From Selaginella moellendorffii (taxonomy: Eukaryota; Streptophyta; Lycopodiopsida; Selaginellales; Selaginellaceae): a stretch of 64,000 nt of DNA. A model generated the notes under the pieces. It made no database searches. It worked only from the letters and a program-made list of their open reading frames with translations, and was not told where the DNA came from. The stretch spans positions 996,402-1,060,401 of the forward strand of contig NW_003314289.1 in assembly GCF_000143415.4 (NCBI RefSeq), given 5' to 3'. The position numbers were made by a program, and so were the translations under genes. Within the stretch, counting starts at the first letter, position 1; each line of letters begins with the position of its first letter. Below, piece after piece: positions 44,444 to 56,744 of this stretch.

Positions 44444-45646
44444 TCACTCAAAATCTGTGTCGGATAAGCCAGGGATGTATTCTAAGCTCACGTCGAAAAC
44501 CACCGGTGTGTTCGGAAGAACTCTCGGCCTACCAGCAGCAGCATTCAGCCCCCGCGGGAATGCCAGCTGTGAGAAAAAAAAGTGTTCCATTCGTCAGCAT
44601 TTCGTGTGAAAGCTCATGACAAAAAAGAAGTCGAGGCCATTGACTTACAGAGCCGGGAATGTAGAGCCTACGTTTGCCACCAACTTTCATGGTCGAAATT
44701 CCTTCATCCAGCCCCTTCACCACCTACGAAAAGCGTTGCTTTCATCAGATCCGCAAAGAAGGTTCTAAGGGAAAGAACTCGAGAGCTTACTGATCCGGCT
44801 CCAACACGGAAAATGTAAGGCGCTCCTTTTTCCAGCGAGCTGCGAAATACCAAATCAATCAATCATGCTGGAGAAAACAAGCTTGTACCTGTCAAAGACT
44901 TGTCCGGAAGGAATCATGGCGACGTAGTTTGCTGCGACCTGGCACACAAACAAGACTGGAAGAAACTCAGTACACGCACGAGGAAAAAATCCAACACAGA
45001 CGAAATAAACCAGAAGGAAATCCGAAAACAAAGAAGAAGAACAAAACCACAGAGGCCACAGACCAAATAGATCAGAAAAAAGAAAAAAGAAGAAAGGAGG
45101 AGAAAGAAAGAAGACCTGGAATCCAATCGGTGGTGATGGGCCATTTCCGAGGACGATGTCCTTGTACTGTAGTCCGGATGGAGTAGTCACCATTGGAGCC
45201 TTCAAGAAAAATCCAATCAATCAATTCTAGAGAGGTGACAGACAGCAAGAGAAAGAAAAAGAAGAAGAAATGTTACCACACATTTTCGAGCTCCGATTCG
45301 CAAGCGTTGTCACAGAGTTGCTTGGGAGCTTCCGTGGGAATGCTCTCGGCTCTGGCAAATCCAGCGAGCGAAAGAAGAGAAAATGCGGATGAGCCGAGAG
45401 AAAATTCCCTCCGGCTGGCGCTGGCGCTGCTACATTTCACAGCGCGATGCCGGAGAGGCGCCGAGAAGCTGGAGAAAGATCGAGGAATCGATGGGAATGA
45501 GAGAAATCCGAGAATGCCCTACCTGGAAGAGCAAGAAGAAGAATCGCAAGACGCTCTAGCCACGAGACCTGGAATGGATGTGGATTACGATCGAGATTGG
45601 CGCGGCGCTACTTACAGGGATGGGGCATGCAAGGAGACGACGCCAT
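44444..45646 (-). CDS. Thylakoid-lumen FKBP-type peptidyl-prolyl isomerase
   Basis: At least six short exons on the minus strand. The start at 45646 (MASSPCMPHP) leads through two small exons into a plastid transit region, then a twin-arginine signal (SRREFSLGSSAFSLLSLAGF) and an ARA cleavage site, pointing to Tat export into the thylakoid lumen. The mature part begins CDNACESELENV and includes PMVTTPSGLQYKDIVLGNGP, VAANYVAMIPSGQVFD, SSLEKGAPYIFRVGAGS, VVKGLDEGISTMKVGGKRRL and, finally, PNTPVVFDVSLEYIPGL to a stop at 44444. These are the FKBP fold elements of the FKBP16/17/18 lumenal group. The exact orthologue is not assigned, and activity is uncertain in several lumenal FKBPs. Confidence 0.85.
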
Positions 45647-45897
45647 CGCCGAGAAGCTCCTCCCAGGGAAATGGATAATGCCCAAAAGGTGAGAGAATAT
45701 GCCCCTTTCATGTTATGGCGGGGTTAGGGTTTAAGGAAAGAGGGTTTTTCTCGTCTCTTCGAGCGAATGTAGGTTTGCGCCGATCGATCCGGCTGGAGAT
45801 TCGTGTAAGTAGTAGCGTTTTTCCTGGCGCATCGATCGAGCGTTTGTTTTTCTAGGCGAGATATTAGCGCATTGATAGAGAGGAGAAGGAGATTTCG

Positions 45898-47543
45898 ATG
45901 GCTTCCATCCTCCGGAATGAGCTGCTTGTGCTACGGACCGAGAACAAGCTCGAGAAAATGACGGTGATTCAGCTCAGGAGCCTCATGAAGTGAGCGAATA
46001 TTTTTTTCTTCTTCTTTTCCTTCACATCCTTTGTTTTCTTGTTCTTTTTCGTGCGTAGGAAGATGAACGCTTCTACTAAAGGCACCAAGCAAGAGCTTCT
46101 AGGAAAGATCACAGAGTTTTTAGAGCTTGAGACTCCTGGTAAGTAGCCCCAGACTGTGATTTCCTGACAACTAGTTCTCAACTCTAGCAGGAGAAACTTC
46201 TGAAGTGAGAGCTCTCAAACGGGTCCAAACAACGGAGACTACAGTCGAGAAATCCTCCAAGAAAGTTTCCAGACGAAAGACAACGACGACTACCGCTCTC
46301 GAAGTAAGCAGCGAGAAATCTGCCAGCCCGTGGACTCTACTCCGGCACAAAAAGCCCAAGCCCGACTGGATTGCTTATGATCCGTCCACAATGAGGCCTT
46401 CGTCCCCGCCAAGCGAGAAGAACTTGGTGAAAGTTATCTCCTGGAACGTCAATGGCTTGCGGGCATGCATGAAGCGCAAAAACGAGCTGGAAGAAGAAGG
46501 CTCGGTACTGGCTCGTCTCGCAAACTCGGAAGATTTCGACGTCCTTTGTCTCCAGGAAACAAAGCTCCAGGTCTGGCTTTTTGGTTTCAAGGTGGCTGGG
46601 CATTTCTTAAGTAAAGCTCTTTGCAGGAAAAAGATGTGGAGGCGATCAAACAGAAGATCTTGGGTGGCTATTCTAATAGTTTCTGGACTTGCAGCAGTTC
46701 AAAGCTTGGCTACTCTGGTTGCGCTCTCATATCACGGGTATTTACTTTTTCTTCCTTCCACTGAGTTTGTGATCCATCATCGCAGATCAAGCCTGTGTCT
46801 GTGACGTATGGATTGGGAATTTCTCAGCATGATGGCGAGGGCCGCGTCGTCACAGCCGAGTTTGATACATTCTTCCTAGTTTCTGTCTACGTTCCAAACT
46901 CCGGACAACGTTTAGAGAGGCTGGTACGTTTTCTTTCATTTTTCTTTTCGACTTTCCATATTTTCTTTGCATCAGACTTACAGAACAACGGAGTGGGATC
47001 CTGCATTCAGCACATATTTGCTGGTAAAGCTTTCTAGCCTCTAATAATCTCATACAGTAATCTTTTCTCAGGAGCTCGAGAAGAGAAAGCCCGTGATTGT
47101 CACGGGTGACTTAAACTGCGCGCACGAAGAGATTGACATCTACGATCCAGACGTAAATCGCTTGCTTTAAGTCCTATCAATGCAACGCTGGCTTTTGGAT
47201 CGTAGGGAAACAAAAGGAGCGCTGGATTCACGTGCGAAGAGCGGACCTCCTTCCAAACGAATTTCATAGACAAAGGACTCGTGGATACGTTTCGAAAGCA
47301 GCATCCACTGGCTGTTGGTTTTACGTACTGGAGCTATCGCAGCAATGCTAGACCACAGAACAAAGGTATGGCTTTTACTTTACAAACTTACAAAACAATT
47401 GTTTTTTTATGATAGGATGGAGGTTGGACTACTTCCTTGTTTCTCAAGGACTGGTTTCCAATGTCGCGGATTCGTATGTTCTTCCTCAGCTTGATGGCAG
47501 CGACCACTGCCCCATTGGACTTATCATTCAGACCGAGCAGTGA
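45898..47543 (+). CDS. AP endonuclease / exonuclease III with SAP domain (ARP/APE1-like)
   Basis: A multi-exon gene starting at 45898. The N-terminus (residues ~15-50; [17 protein letters not shown] then [17 protein letters not shown]) is a SAP DNA-binding motif split by an intron. A basic linker and the EEP nuclease domain follow: [25 protein letters not shown] (metal-binding Glu), [38 protein letters not shown] (catalytic DLN), [13 protein letters not shown] and [11 protein letters not shown] (catalytic His), ending at 47543. The enzyme cuts DNA 5' to abasic sites in base excision repair. The SAP plus EEP arrangement is that of Arabidopsis ARP. It is divergently arranged with the FKBP gene (251 bp between starts). 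Confidence 0.88.
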
Positions 47544-47645
47544 AACTTACTTCGCAGGTAAAATCACGTTCGATGTTTACAAGTTGGAAAATGAATAGGT
47601 ACCTTGTTTTCTACGATGATCCACTGGGTGTCCGATTTGAATCGT

Positions 47646-50095
47646 CTATTTAAACGAAGCCTCAATCTGCTCTAGAGTGCGACCTCGAGTCTCCGGAACA
47701 AAGAGAGCGACGAAGATAACTGTGGCGAGGCAAATCGATGCGTATAGCCAAAAGCAACCTGCGTGAGAAAGTTTTACATGAGCTCTGGAGACAGCGCTAT
47801 GAAACAACGCGTACCATAAGATGTCCAGTTGAGCAGGAAGTTGAAGGTTAGTGTCACGGCCCAGGCGCAAGACCAATTCACTAGCGTAGCAAGGCTTCCG
47901 GCCAGGCCTTTGACACGAGAAGGAAAGATCTGCAAAGCCAGCATTTAGACTTACAGCAAAAGAGAGCTTGGAAACTTCTTACCTCCGACATTATAACCCA
48001 GGGAATGGCACCGAGACCGAATGAAAATGATACCACATAAAACTGGAAGCAAGTTAGAACGCTTTCTTTCTCAAAAAGCTCGTTCTTTTCTTACCAGAAG
48101 GCTACAAAGTGCTAGAACGTTGATGAATGTGTCCATTTCAGGAGATGGATTCTTTATGTTCTGTCGGAAAAAGAAGCAAAGAAAATGTTACACGAACATT
48201 CGCAAGCCATTGGATCTTTTTAAGCTTACGCGTAGAAAGAATGAGAATCCCACGAGAAAAGCGCTGAGAGCCATGCCTCCCGATGATAACTATACATGAT
48301 TTAGACGCTGTTAGTAGGGAGAAATCATTTTGAGCTCATACCAACAATAACAAACGTCTTCCAGCCTTTTCCATCAATCCTGCTGAGGTGAGCGTCACGG
48401 CTACCTGTTATAAAAACACATTAATACGTGCAATAAGAACAATACAAAAGAATTACTTGTAGCATGGCTAGAAGCAAGGAAGCTGCGTTTGGTGACTTAA
48501 ATCCTGCAAGCAAAAAAAATTTGAGTTTTGAGCACAGAAACTTGTATGAGCTTACCGACTGTGCTGAAAATTTCACCAGCGTAAAGCATGATTCCGTTGA
48601 TTCCACTAAATTGCTGCAAGGCCATTACGCCTATTCCTGCCTATACGAATACCATATTCATGTTGAGACAAAACGGAAAAAGGAAGAAATAGCTTACAAG
48701 TAGGGGCCGGAAGAGTCGCCATTGAAATAGCTCTGTAACTAGCACGCTGGGCTGCAATCTGGATACCTCCGCAGCGTTCTGACGCACTTGATGTTATTGT
48801 AACTACAGAGCAGAAACTCACCGTTACCATTACCTGAATCTCAGAAAGCTCCGAGCTTATGTTATAATCTTTTCCTCGTAGTCTCTGAAGAGCTGTAGCG
48901 AGATCTTTGTTACGATCGGCATTTCCCTGGAAAGCAATATTTTGAGGAGAAATTTGAAATCTTTCCCCATACCAGCCAGCGAGGTGTTTCAGTGATAAAA
49001 CAAAGCCCGATCAAAAGTAGCGCTCCGGGAATAGTAGCTGTGACACACTCGCAAAAAGTTAGGTGGCTTTTAAAAACGTGAGAAATGTTACCAATTAGAG
49101 CAAGCATTCTCCACTGAAAAAACAATCCCCCCATATATGCCATCATGATACCAACAGTTACTGCCAGCTGCAAGGACCGAACTTAAGAAAACAGGAGACA
49201 AAACAAAAACACCGAACCTGATGCATGGCACCCAAAGTTCCTCGCATATGTTTGGGAGAAACTTCTGCAATATAAGTTGGAACCTGCACAAGAACTTTTA
49301 CTCGGTATGTAGCTGGAACAAAATGAGACTTACAGTAAAGGAGACAATCCCGCCACCAAGTCCTTTCAAAAACCTCCCAATGTAAAGAAATTGCAAATCC
49401 TGGAAATAAGGAAATTCAGCTTTTCTTCTTTCGTTCGTTATTGATTACTTTTGCCATGGCGACCATAATCCATCCTACAAGATTGGGAATAGCTGCTGCT
49501 ACTAACGCCTGCAAGCCGTGATAAGGAATCAGCTAAGCAACGCACGAACTTGAATAGAAAACATACTCCTTTACGGCCGAGACTATCTGCTATCCTTCCA
49601 CTTGAAACAGCACCGACCATGCATCCCAAGTTCACGAGAGAACCAAAGAAAGAATACTGAGAAAAAAAATGGAGGTCACCATAATCTGTCAAATGAGTGA
49701 TAGATGTTCTGCACCTGAGATAAGCTTAAATGGAGATCGTGAATTATATCAGCTTGCGTCGGTGAAGTATACCCGAGCTACATAAATCGTCAGTAAGATG
49801 TGAAAAGCTGAGAACAAGGAAAGAAACTTACAGCAATTCCAAGGGACAAAGTTCCAAGAACAACGACGAGCGTGAACAGTGTTGGGATAACCGAGCTGGG
49901 TGGCTTGATGAAAGCCCTCGATTTGGCTCGCAGTAGAGGCTTTTGGAGGTCACCCTTCAAGCCAGACGAGTTGAGCCTTGAAAGCGCTCCCGTCTGGATG
50001 CTCCTTTCGGAACGCAAAGCCCCATGAGAGAACTGCCTTTGAATCGTTCCGCTGCCTTTTTCATCCGCAAGCATTGGGCCGTCGGACGAACCCAT
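47646..50095 (-). CDS. ERD6-like monosaccharide transporter (MFS)
   Basis: More than ten short exons run from the ATG at 50095 to the stop at 47646. The N-terminal ~85 residues are cytosolic ([20 protein letters not shown]..., KPLLRAKS). The first membrane helix ([20 protein letters not shown]) follows, then [19 protein letters not shown], the sugar-porter motif [11 protein letters not shown], and later [20 protein letters not shown] with [21 protein letters not shown] and the C-terminal [12 protein letters not shown] are also present. These are signatures of the plant ERD6-like group, tonoplast or plasma-membrane sugar carriers. The substrate is not deducible. Its 3' end converges with the AP endonuclease (102 bp between stops). 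Confidence 0.87.
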
Positions 50096-50397
50096 TCCAA
50101 ACTCGCCAAAAGATTCGAAACGAACAAGAGTTGTGAGAAACCAGCACAATGCAAGGTTGAAGGTTACCTCGTCTATCTTGAAAAGGAGATCCATATAGAT
50201 TGGAATCGCGTCAGTAGAGACAAGGCTAAGAACACGCTGCCGTCATCGAGGCGCCGCGTGTGTCTAGACGTGGCACGGACATGCCTTGGTTGACTATACA
50301 ATGGCCAGGATTGAGTCAAAGCCTCGTCAACGGTGTGTTTAGTCCACTGGTTGACTAGCTTGAAGAAAAAAACCACCAGAGGGATCAAAAGCTAGAG

Positions 50398-51675
50398 TTA
50401 CGTATGAAACGCAGTGACAAACCGAGACATCTCAGCGAAATCTTTCACAACTTTGATGTCTTCGAAAGGCTTGTCGGACAGGATCTTTGCGACGGTTTGC
50501 GCTTGCTCGCCACCATCGGTCTGCAAGATCAAACGGAGATTCAGCAGGAAAAAGGAGGGAAAAACACAAGGAAGAGACCTCGAGCGCTAGAAAACCACCG
50601 GACTTGAGAGCCCAGCAAGCTCCTTGGCAGATTTCCGCAAGGTGGTCGATTCCATCGACGCCACCATCCAGAGCGCATATTGGCTCGTGCTTTCCAACCT
50701 CGGCTTGCAATCTCCCGAGGTTCCTGGACGGAATGTATGGCGGGTTGCTCACGATCCCGGAGAGCTTTCCAGCTTCGTCGCGCAAAGGCGTCAACCAGGA
50801 GCCCTTGACAAGAGTCACAGCTTCCTGCCAGGCACGAAAGAAATCCGTGAGAACAAAGAAAAAACGTTAAGAACAAGCTCTAGACTCAAGCACGAAGAAC
50901 ACAAATAAAAAGATTAAAGAAGAAAGAGAACGTTCTCTGGACTGGAAGAATCTCTTACCTGAAGCTTGTAGCGTCGAGCATTGGCCTCGGCCACCGCGAT
51001 CGCGACCTCACTGGCATCCACAGCGATCACCGATCCCCTCCCATCGAGAAGCCGAGCGATTCCAATCGCGATTGCGCCGCTGCCAGTCCCAAGATCAACC
51101 CAAACCCCTCGCGCGAGCTCGGAATTTCCATCCATGGCGGCCGCCGCGAGGTCGATCAGCTGCTTGGTCTCTGGCCTTGGGATCAGCACTCCCTCCTGGA
51201 CGCCAAGCACCAGATCCCGCCAATGCGAGCTCCCTGTCACGTACTGGAATGGCCGCCGGCGATCGATCCTCTCCTTCCATCCCTGTTCTAGCTCCTCCAA
51301 GCTCGCGCGAAGAAATATTTCGCCATGGCCGGCTAGGGTATCGTTGCGCTCTTGATCAAGATCATCGCGGTCGCCGCGGCCGCATTCTTCCAGCTCCAGC
51401 GCGGATTTGAGGCGCCTCCATCCCTGGATCTTCCTCTTCTCCGGCCTGTGGATCACGCAACTCTCCACAGCGTCATCCAGCAGCCACTCCAGCTCCGTGA
51501 GGAGCTCGCTGGAATCCGGCCCGCCATCGAGCTCCGACAATGCGGTACTGATCGACGACGCCTTGTGCCGGGATTGCGAGCGCCAGCGCAAGAGCTTGGC
51601 GAGCGGCGTGGATTTGGAGGCCGGCCTCTCGCAGATGGGGATCACTAGCTCCACGCTCCCGCGAAGAACAGCCAT
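50398..51675 (-). CDS. PrmC/HemK-type release-factor glutamine methyltransferase
   Basis: Three exons: from 51675 to about 50960, ~50820-50580, and ~50520-50398. The N-terminal ~100 residues are poorly conserved and may target an organelle. The enzyme part has PFQYVTGSSHWRDLVLGVQE, the RPET loop (VLIPRPETKQLIDLA), the SAM-binding motif VDLGTGSGAIAIGIA and the NPPY active-site motif in IVSNPPYIPSRNLG. The C-terminus ends DFAEMSRFVTAFHT. PrmC methylates the Gln of the GGQ motif in class-1 release factors; plant versions act in plastid or mitochondrion. The start lies only 86 bp from the divergent start of the RBBP5-like gene. Confidence 0.88.
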
Positions 51676-51761
51676 TTAGAAAATTTTAGGGTTTTGGTAG
51701 GGTTTGTGGGAAGCGAGCGTAGATGCATCGCTCGATTGTCTAGGCGCGCCAGTGGATAGCG

Positions 51762-53816
51762 ATGAATCTTTCGCTACTCGGTGAGTTCTTCTCTTCTGGA
51801 TTTCTCCTGTGATCGGCGATTCCTTGCAGACCCCTTCCAGAACGATTTCCCAGAAGTGATCGAAGAGTTCCTGGAGCACGGGATCACCAAGAGCATTGCC
51901 TTCAATCGGCGTGGAACGCTACTGGCAGGCAAGATCTCTTGGTTCTTAGAGAAATCTTTTGCTTCTTACAGACACGCGATAGGATAGATAAAAAATTCTC
52001 AAGCTTTCGTTCCAACTCTTTATGTTGTTCTTTGCAGCTGGCTGTGCCGATGGCTCCTGCGTGATCTGGGACTTCCACACGCGAGGCGTGGCCGCCGAGC
52101 TTCGTGACAAGAGCTGCTCCTCTCCAGTGACGAGCGTCAGCTGGTCCAAATGCGGCCACCACCTCGTAGCGGCAGCCATGGACAAATCACTCTCCTGCTG
52201 GGACGTTGCCAAAGGCGTCAAGATCGCTTCCACCACCCTCCATCAAACAGCTCTCCACGCTCGCTTCCATCCGGGGAGGAAGAGGCCGCTCCTCTGCCTT
52301 GCATGCCCGCTCTCCAGCGCTCCACTTCTCATCGATCTCTCGACTGGTGAGAGCTACCAGCTTCCACTCTCGGCGTCACCCAAAACTCCGGAAGCCGCCA
52401 CTGGCCAAGCTGCAAAGGGAAAGGCAGAGGCGAGCTCGTACTCTTTCTCCGGAGCGAGCTTTAACAAGAAGGGCGATCTCATCTTCGTTGGGAACTCCAA
52501 GGGGGAGGTGTTGATCGTGGATACAGAGACACGGCAGGTCCGGAGGACTGTGCAAGTCCCGGGTGGTGCGACTGTCCGACAGATTGTTTTTAGCCGAAAT
52601 GGACACTACGTGCTCACGAACTCGTCGGACCGTGTGATCCGGGTTTTCGAGAACTTGCTGCCGAGAGAAAATGCTGCGGCAGCGCTAGCGGAAGATCCCG
52701 AAAAGTGCGACGTCTTGAGCAGTCCCAAGGAGTTCTCGGACGGTGTTTTGAAGGCGGTGTGGAAGACTGCCTGCTTCAGCAACGATGCCGAGTTTGTTGT
52801 TGCTGCTTCCGGTGCGAAAGGAGAGCACAAGATACAGGTGTGGAACCGGGAGTTCGGTCAGCTGGCAAGGATGCTCGAGTGTCCCAAGGAAGGCCTCATC
52901 GACATAGCTTGGCACCCGACTCGATCTATTCTGGCTTCGGTCTCCATGTCAGGCTTGATATATATCTGGGCGAAAGACTACACGGAGAACTGGAGCGCGT
53001 TTGCTCCAGATTTTCGAGAGCTGGAAGAGAACGAGGAGTACGTCGAAAGGGAGGATGAGTTCGATTTGAATGCTGAGGCTGAGAAGGTAAGCACTCCTTA
53101 GGTTTTTCTATGTGAATCTTGGTGTGACTTACATTGTATTCTTTTTCTTGCTGCAGGCTAAACCAGTGCAAGCTGACAATGATGCTGATATTGATATTAC
53201 AACAACGGAGAAAGTGGCTGTTTTCAGTGACTCGGACGAGTCTCAAGATAATCTCTACTTTCTACCGACTGTTCCTCAACCCGACAGTCCTGTTCCAGAA
53301 GAACCATCGCAAGCTCCAGCCAGCCCACCCAAAGTCCAGGCGAGCCATCCTTCCGAGTCGAACGATTCTCCAGAGTCGGAGGAGCAAAACCAGATTGAGC
53401 TGACGACGATTGTTCAACAGAGCGCATCTCCACCAGGTTGGCTGTTCTTTCAGCTGCGCTAATGTATTTCTAATGCTCACGAGGTCTGTCTAAACAGAAG
53501 AGGAGGTCGGAGCAAATGGTAGAATCAAGAGGAAAAGGAAGCTGTCCGAGAAGGCTGCCGAGTTGCAAGCCGAGATCGGCCGCAAGTCAAAAACGAAGGG
53601 TGTCAAGACCAAGTCGACGAGAAGTGTGAATGGCGGCGAAGAGGATGAGGCACAAGAGGACATACAAGAGGTAAAGAATGCTCTACTTCGAAAGCATCTA
53701 ACATGTGTTCTATCCAGGAGCCTTCCCCATCTCTGGGCTTGAAGAAGCTTAACAAGAGGCCGCAAAGGGTGAAACAGGTTTCCAGCTTAAGAGAAAACAC
53801 CGGCGACCCGCCCTGA
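51762..53816 (+). CDS. RBL: RBBP5-like WD40 protein (COMPASS H3K4 methyltransferase subunit)
   Basis: Exon 1 codes only MNLSLL. Later exons give DPFQNDFPEVIEEFLEHG, the WD40 repeats (GCADGSCVIWDFHTRGVA, MDKSLSCWDVAKGVKI, GNSKGEVLIVDTETRQVRRT, TNSSDRVIRVFENLLPREN, KIQVWNREFGQLARMLE, SMSGLIYIWAKDYTENWSAF), the acidic hinge YVEREDEFDLNAEAEK, and a low-complexity acidic, then basic tail (KRKRKLSEKAAELQAEI) ending at 53814-53816. The domain order and the VFSDSDESQDNLYFLP block fit RBBP5, which holds the SET-domain methyltransferase core together in the nucleus. The main exon is 52040-53091. Two broken pieces of this gene occur at 56.3 and 58.4 kb. Confidence 0.9.
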
Positions 53817-53984
53817 GAAGAGCAGCATCGCTTGTATTCTACTCCGAGAGAGCTAACATTCTAATTCAGGTACTCGTTTGAAAGAATCCGAAGTTCTCAT
53901 TCTCTCGTGTTCTCGTGATCTCGTGATTGAAGAAGATCATGCCAAAGTGGTAGCTCTTCTAAATCTTCGACAGGTGCCTTACAG

Positions 53985-54135
53985 ATGAGAAAACGGACAA
54001 AGGGGAACGCATTGATGCTTGGATACGCAGAAAACGGCGAGGGTGGTACGCTTACTAGCGGAAATGCAAGCAGCAAAAGTCTGTGCTCCGAAACTCTTGG
54101 AGCTCTCAAAAGCATTGTGTTGCTAAAGAGGAGGG
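53985..54135 (+). pseudogene. PPR-repeat fragment
   Basis: Reads NALMLGYAENGEGG and, after a frame change, LLAEMQAAKVCAPKLLEL. This fits one pentatricopeptide repeat of the plant PLS type with a frameshift. No further repeats surround it. The adjoining 53926-54000 stretch is copied at 58868-58945. Confidence 0.55.
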
Positions 54136-54664
54136 AATACTTAAGAACATACCATCATTGCTGTAAGGAAGAATGGTAAGCTAAGCGCTTGCGGCGAGTA
54201 GGCCACCAACGGGATTTGTGTTTTTAGAAGAGGAAGATAATCGGACAGACGAATCCATTTGCGTTCTCCCCGTGCGAGTTTAGCGAGGTGATCTATACGT
54301 GTCGGGAGCCTTTTGTAAAATCATCCACGGACGGTTTGAAGAGGTCGAGGATGACAAGTTTGCAGGCCGGAAAATGTCGCCTCAGACGCTGGATGAGTTC
54401 ATCGCTCTCTATGCAGAGAGCTACGTCTTTGCAGAAAATCAAAGCAGTACATCCAATACTTGTGTTGTTCACTTCATCCAGATTGTTCTCGCAGTTGTCT
54501 GTGCAAGACGACATGAGACCCGTGCATGTCGCGGCCTTGAAAGCTCCTGGAATGTTTGCGAGGCCTACCAATGCCGAATGGGACGAGTTTGAGAAGCACA
54601 ATCCTTCATGGACTAGGGAATCCAAGCCAGTGGAGGCAGCATCCATGCCCGAAGCGGGTTCTCA
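54136..54664. other. Open segments of unknown meaning
   Basis: A frame around 54500-54660 (DDMRPVHVAALKAPGMFARP, EWDEFEKHNPSWTRESKPVE) looks protein-like and could be an upstream part of the ORF that follows, in a different frame. No splice pair was established. Confidence 0.25.
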
Positions 54665-55096
54665 ATGGCGCCATACACTGATGAAGCTCACGGGGGCGAG
54701 AGAGCTCCTTCCTCGTCAAGTGACAGTGAGAGCCCGAGTGAGAGCCCGGCGAGAAACTCTGGAGATGAAGGACCGGCACAGGACGAAAGCAGTTGCTACA
54801 GAGAAGATCTCCTGCTGTATACGAACAACACGGAACATTGCGAGGCGTTCGCGCCGACCGATCCAAAGATGCTGGCTGCTGCAGCAGCGTGCAAAGGCGA
54901 CGACAAGTGCATGTGGGACGCTCTCTTCCAGGCTGCAGGCTGTGCCCGAGCGGGAGTGATTCGTAACGTTGAGAACGGACACGGCATGCCGGTGTATGAT
55001 GGAAAGGGAATGAAATTATTCATCAGACTGTGTCAAGAAATCGATGACCCTTGCTTGGAAGGAAGGGCACATGAGTATTTGAATTTCAAAAAGTGA
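54665..55096 (+). CDS. Unrecognised 143-aa Cys-containing protein
   Basis: An open frame from ATG 54665 to the stop at 55096. There is a Ser/Glu-rich acidic first third (SSSSDSESPSESPARNSGD). The rest has seven Cys (SCYREDLLLY, NTEHCEAFA, AAACKGDDKCMWDALFQAAG, LCQEIDDPCLEG), suggesting disulfides or metal binding, but there is no signal peptide. Upstream protein-like sequence in another frame suggests the model may be only the last exon. Family unknown. Confidence 0.4.
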   Translation: MAPYTDEAHGGERAPSSSSDSESPSESPARNSGDEGPAQDESSCYREDLLLYTNNTEHCEAFAPTDPKMLAAAAACKGDDKCMWDALFQAAGCARAGVIRNVENGHGMPVYDGKGMKLFIRLCQEIDDPCLEGRAHEYLNFKK

Positions 55097-56180
55097 TGAA
55101 AATAAAATATATTATTTTATTACAAAATTAATCTAATTTATATATTTATTTAGTTTTTAACTCAAAAGTAGTTATATGGATGCTTTTCTAAATCTATAAA
55201 CTATAAATATGTAGACATATAATTTTTTATTCCAACCTTGATGAAATTGTTGGTTAAACTGCTACTTATATTTATAATTATGAAAAAAATTAATTATATT
55301 TATTTTATAAAATATTATTTAGAAAAATAATTAACCACATATAATCTATATATTTTGTTATAAAACTTTGTTTACTGTATTTATTTATAGTATTTTAGTT
55401 ATATTAATTAAGTTACTAAAAGTATGAATGTATAAAAATAAAATAAATTTATCTCATATGAAGTTTAGCTTGCAAATGGATTTACCAAGAGGGATACTCA
55501 AGCTTGGATTATTTTCTCCTCTAAATTTATACTTTTATTTTTATTTTTCTTATTAAAAAATTAATTTAAATATTATTTTAAAACACAAACTATGTATGTA
55601 ATATTTCACATAGCAAGTACAAGAGATTTATATTAATGAAAACAAATTATAAATAAATATATAAATTCTAAAGAAAATAGTTTTTATTGAATATAAATTT
55701 TTTAACAAAGTTAAGAGAAATTTGTATACTTGTCAATTTTTATATAAACATATTAATCAAGGACATCGCAAAAATAACTATCAACGATGTCATGAGAAAT
55801 TTGTAGTAGGGCATAGATCCTATAACAATCAATAAGCTTGTACATAAAAAAATATCTGAAGTGTTAAAGGCCAAAATAAAATAAATTATACTTAATTGTT
55901 AACCTTCAACATAATTTTTTTCTCTTGATATGTTTCTTTTAGTTATCATCATTTTAATGAAAAAAATAATTTTAATTTTTGTTAAAACATTTTTACAATT
56001 CTTGATACTTTTTGTGGAGAAAAGGAAATGCCAATCAATCATACTTACATGAATTCATTTTAGTGTTTAGAAATTATTAAATTTGAGCTTTATAAAACTT
56101 CAAACATTATAATCCAATCAAATTAAACAGCAAGATGACCAGAAGAAAAAAAGGAAAAAGAAAAGAAAATGAAGAAATAA
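55097..56180. other. AT-rich intergenic DNA
   Basis: About 1.1 kb of very AT-rich sequence without supported frames or obvious terminal repeats. It marks the left border of the gene-fragment cluster. Confidence 0.5.
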
Positions 56181-56269
56181 AAACCAAATGTTTATACCCA
56201 AAATGGATGTTGCCAAGGCATATTCAATTATCGATTCCATTTTGTTTACTGAAACATTGGTCGTGAAAG

Positions 56270-56640
56270 CCAAGTGCTTGAAGAAAAACCAAGTGCAAAG
56301 TGATGATGGTACAACGGAGAAAGTGGCTGTTTTCAGTGACCCGGACGAGTTTCAAGATAATCTCTACTTTCTGCCGACTATTCCTCAACCTGACACTCCC
56401 ATCACAAGATCCAGCTAGCCCACCGAAAGTCCAGGCCGAGTCAAACGATTCTCCTGATTCAGAAGAGCAAAGCCAAATTGATCTCACAACAATTGTTCAC
56501 CAGAGCGCATCTCCAACAGGTTGGCTGTTCTACTAAACAGAAGAGGAGGGCGGAGCAAATGGTAGAATCAAGAGCAAAAGCCAAGCCAAGCCGAGATTGG
56601 CCTCAAATCAAAAGCAAAAGCCGTCAATGTAGATGTAAGC
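56270..56640 (+). pseudogene. RBBP5-like fragment (tail exons)
   Basis: Matches 53157-53590, with TTEKVAVFSDPDEFQDNLYF and ESNDSPDSEEQSQIDLTTIV, then the next exon (GGCGGAGCAAATGGTAGAAT). The intron between them is shortened to TTGGCTGTTCTACTAAACAG. There are small deletions and a frame change. It is non-functional. Confidence 0.85.
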
Positions 56641-56744
56641 TTCAAGATCACTGTGAAAGAAAAAGCAAGGATGTTTGGAAGCCATAAAATGCCCGAGCCT
56701 GGCAAATGCTATATGACAAAGAGCCAAGACCAAAAAATGCCTTA

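Noticed and set aside
44929-45186. Lys-rich plus-strand frame
   Set aside because: Lies in introns and exons of the minus-strand FKBP gene; purine-rich low-complexity DNA only.
50914-51675. Plus-strand frames of 90-130 codons across the PrmC exon (50981-51679)
   Set aside because: Shadows of the GC-rich coding exon; the minus strand has the GTGSG and NPPY motifs.
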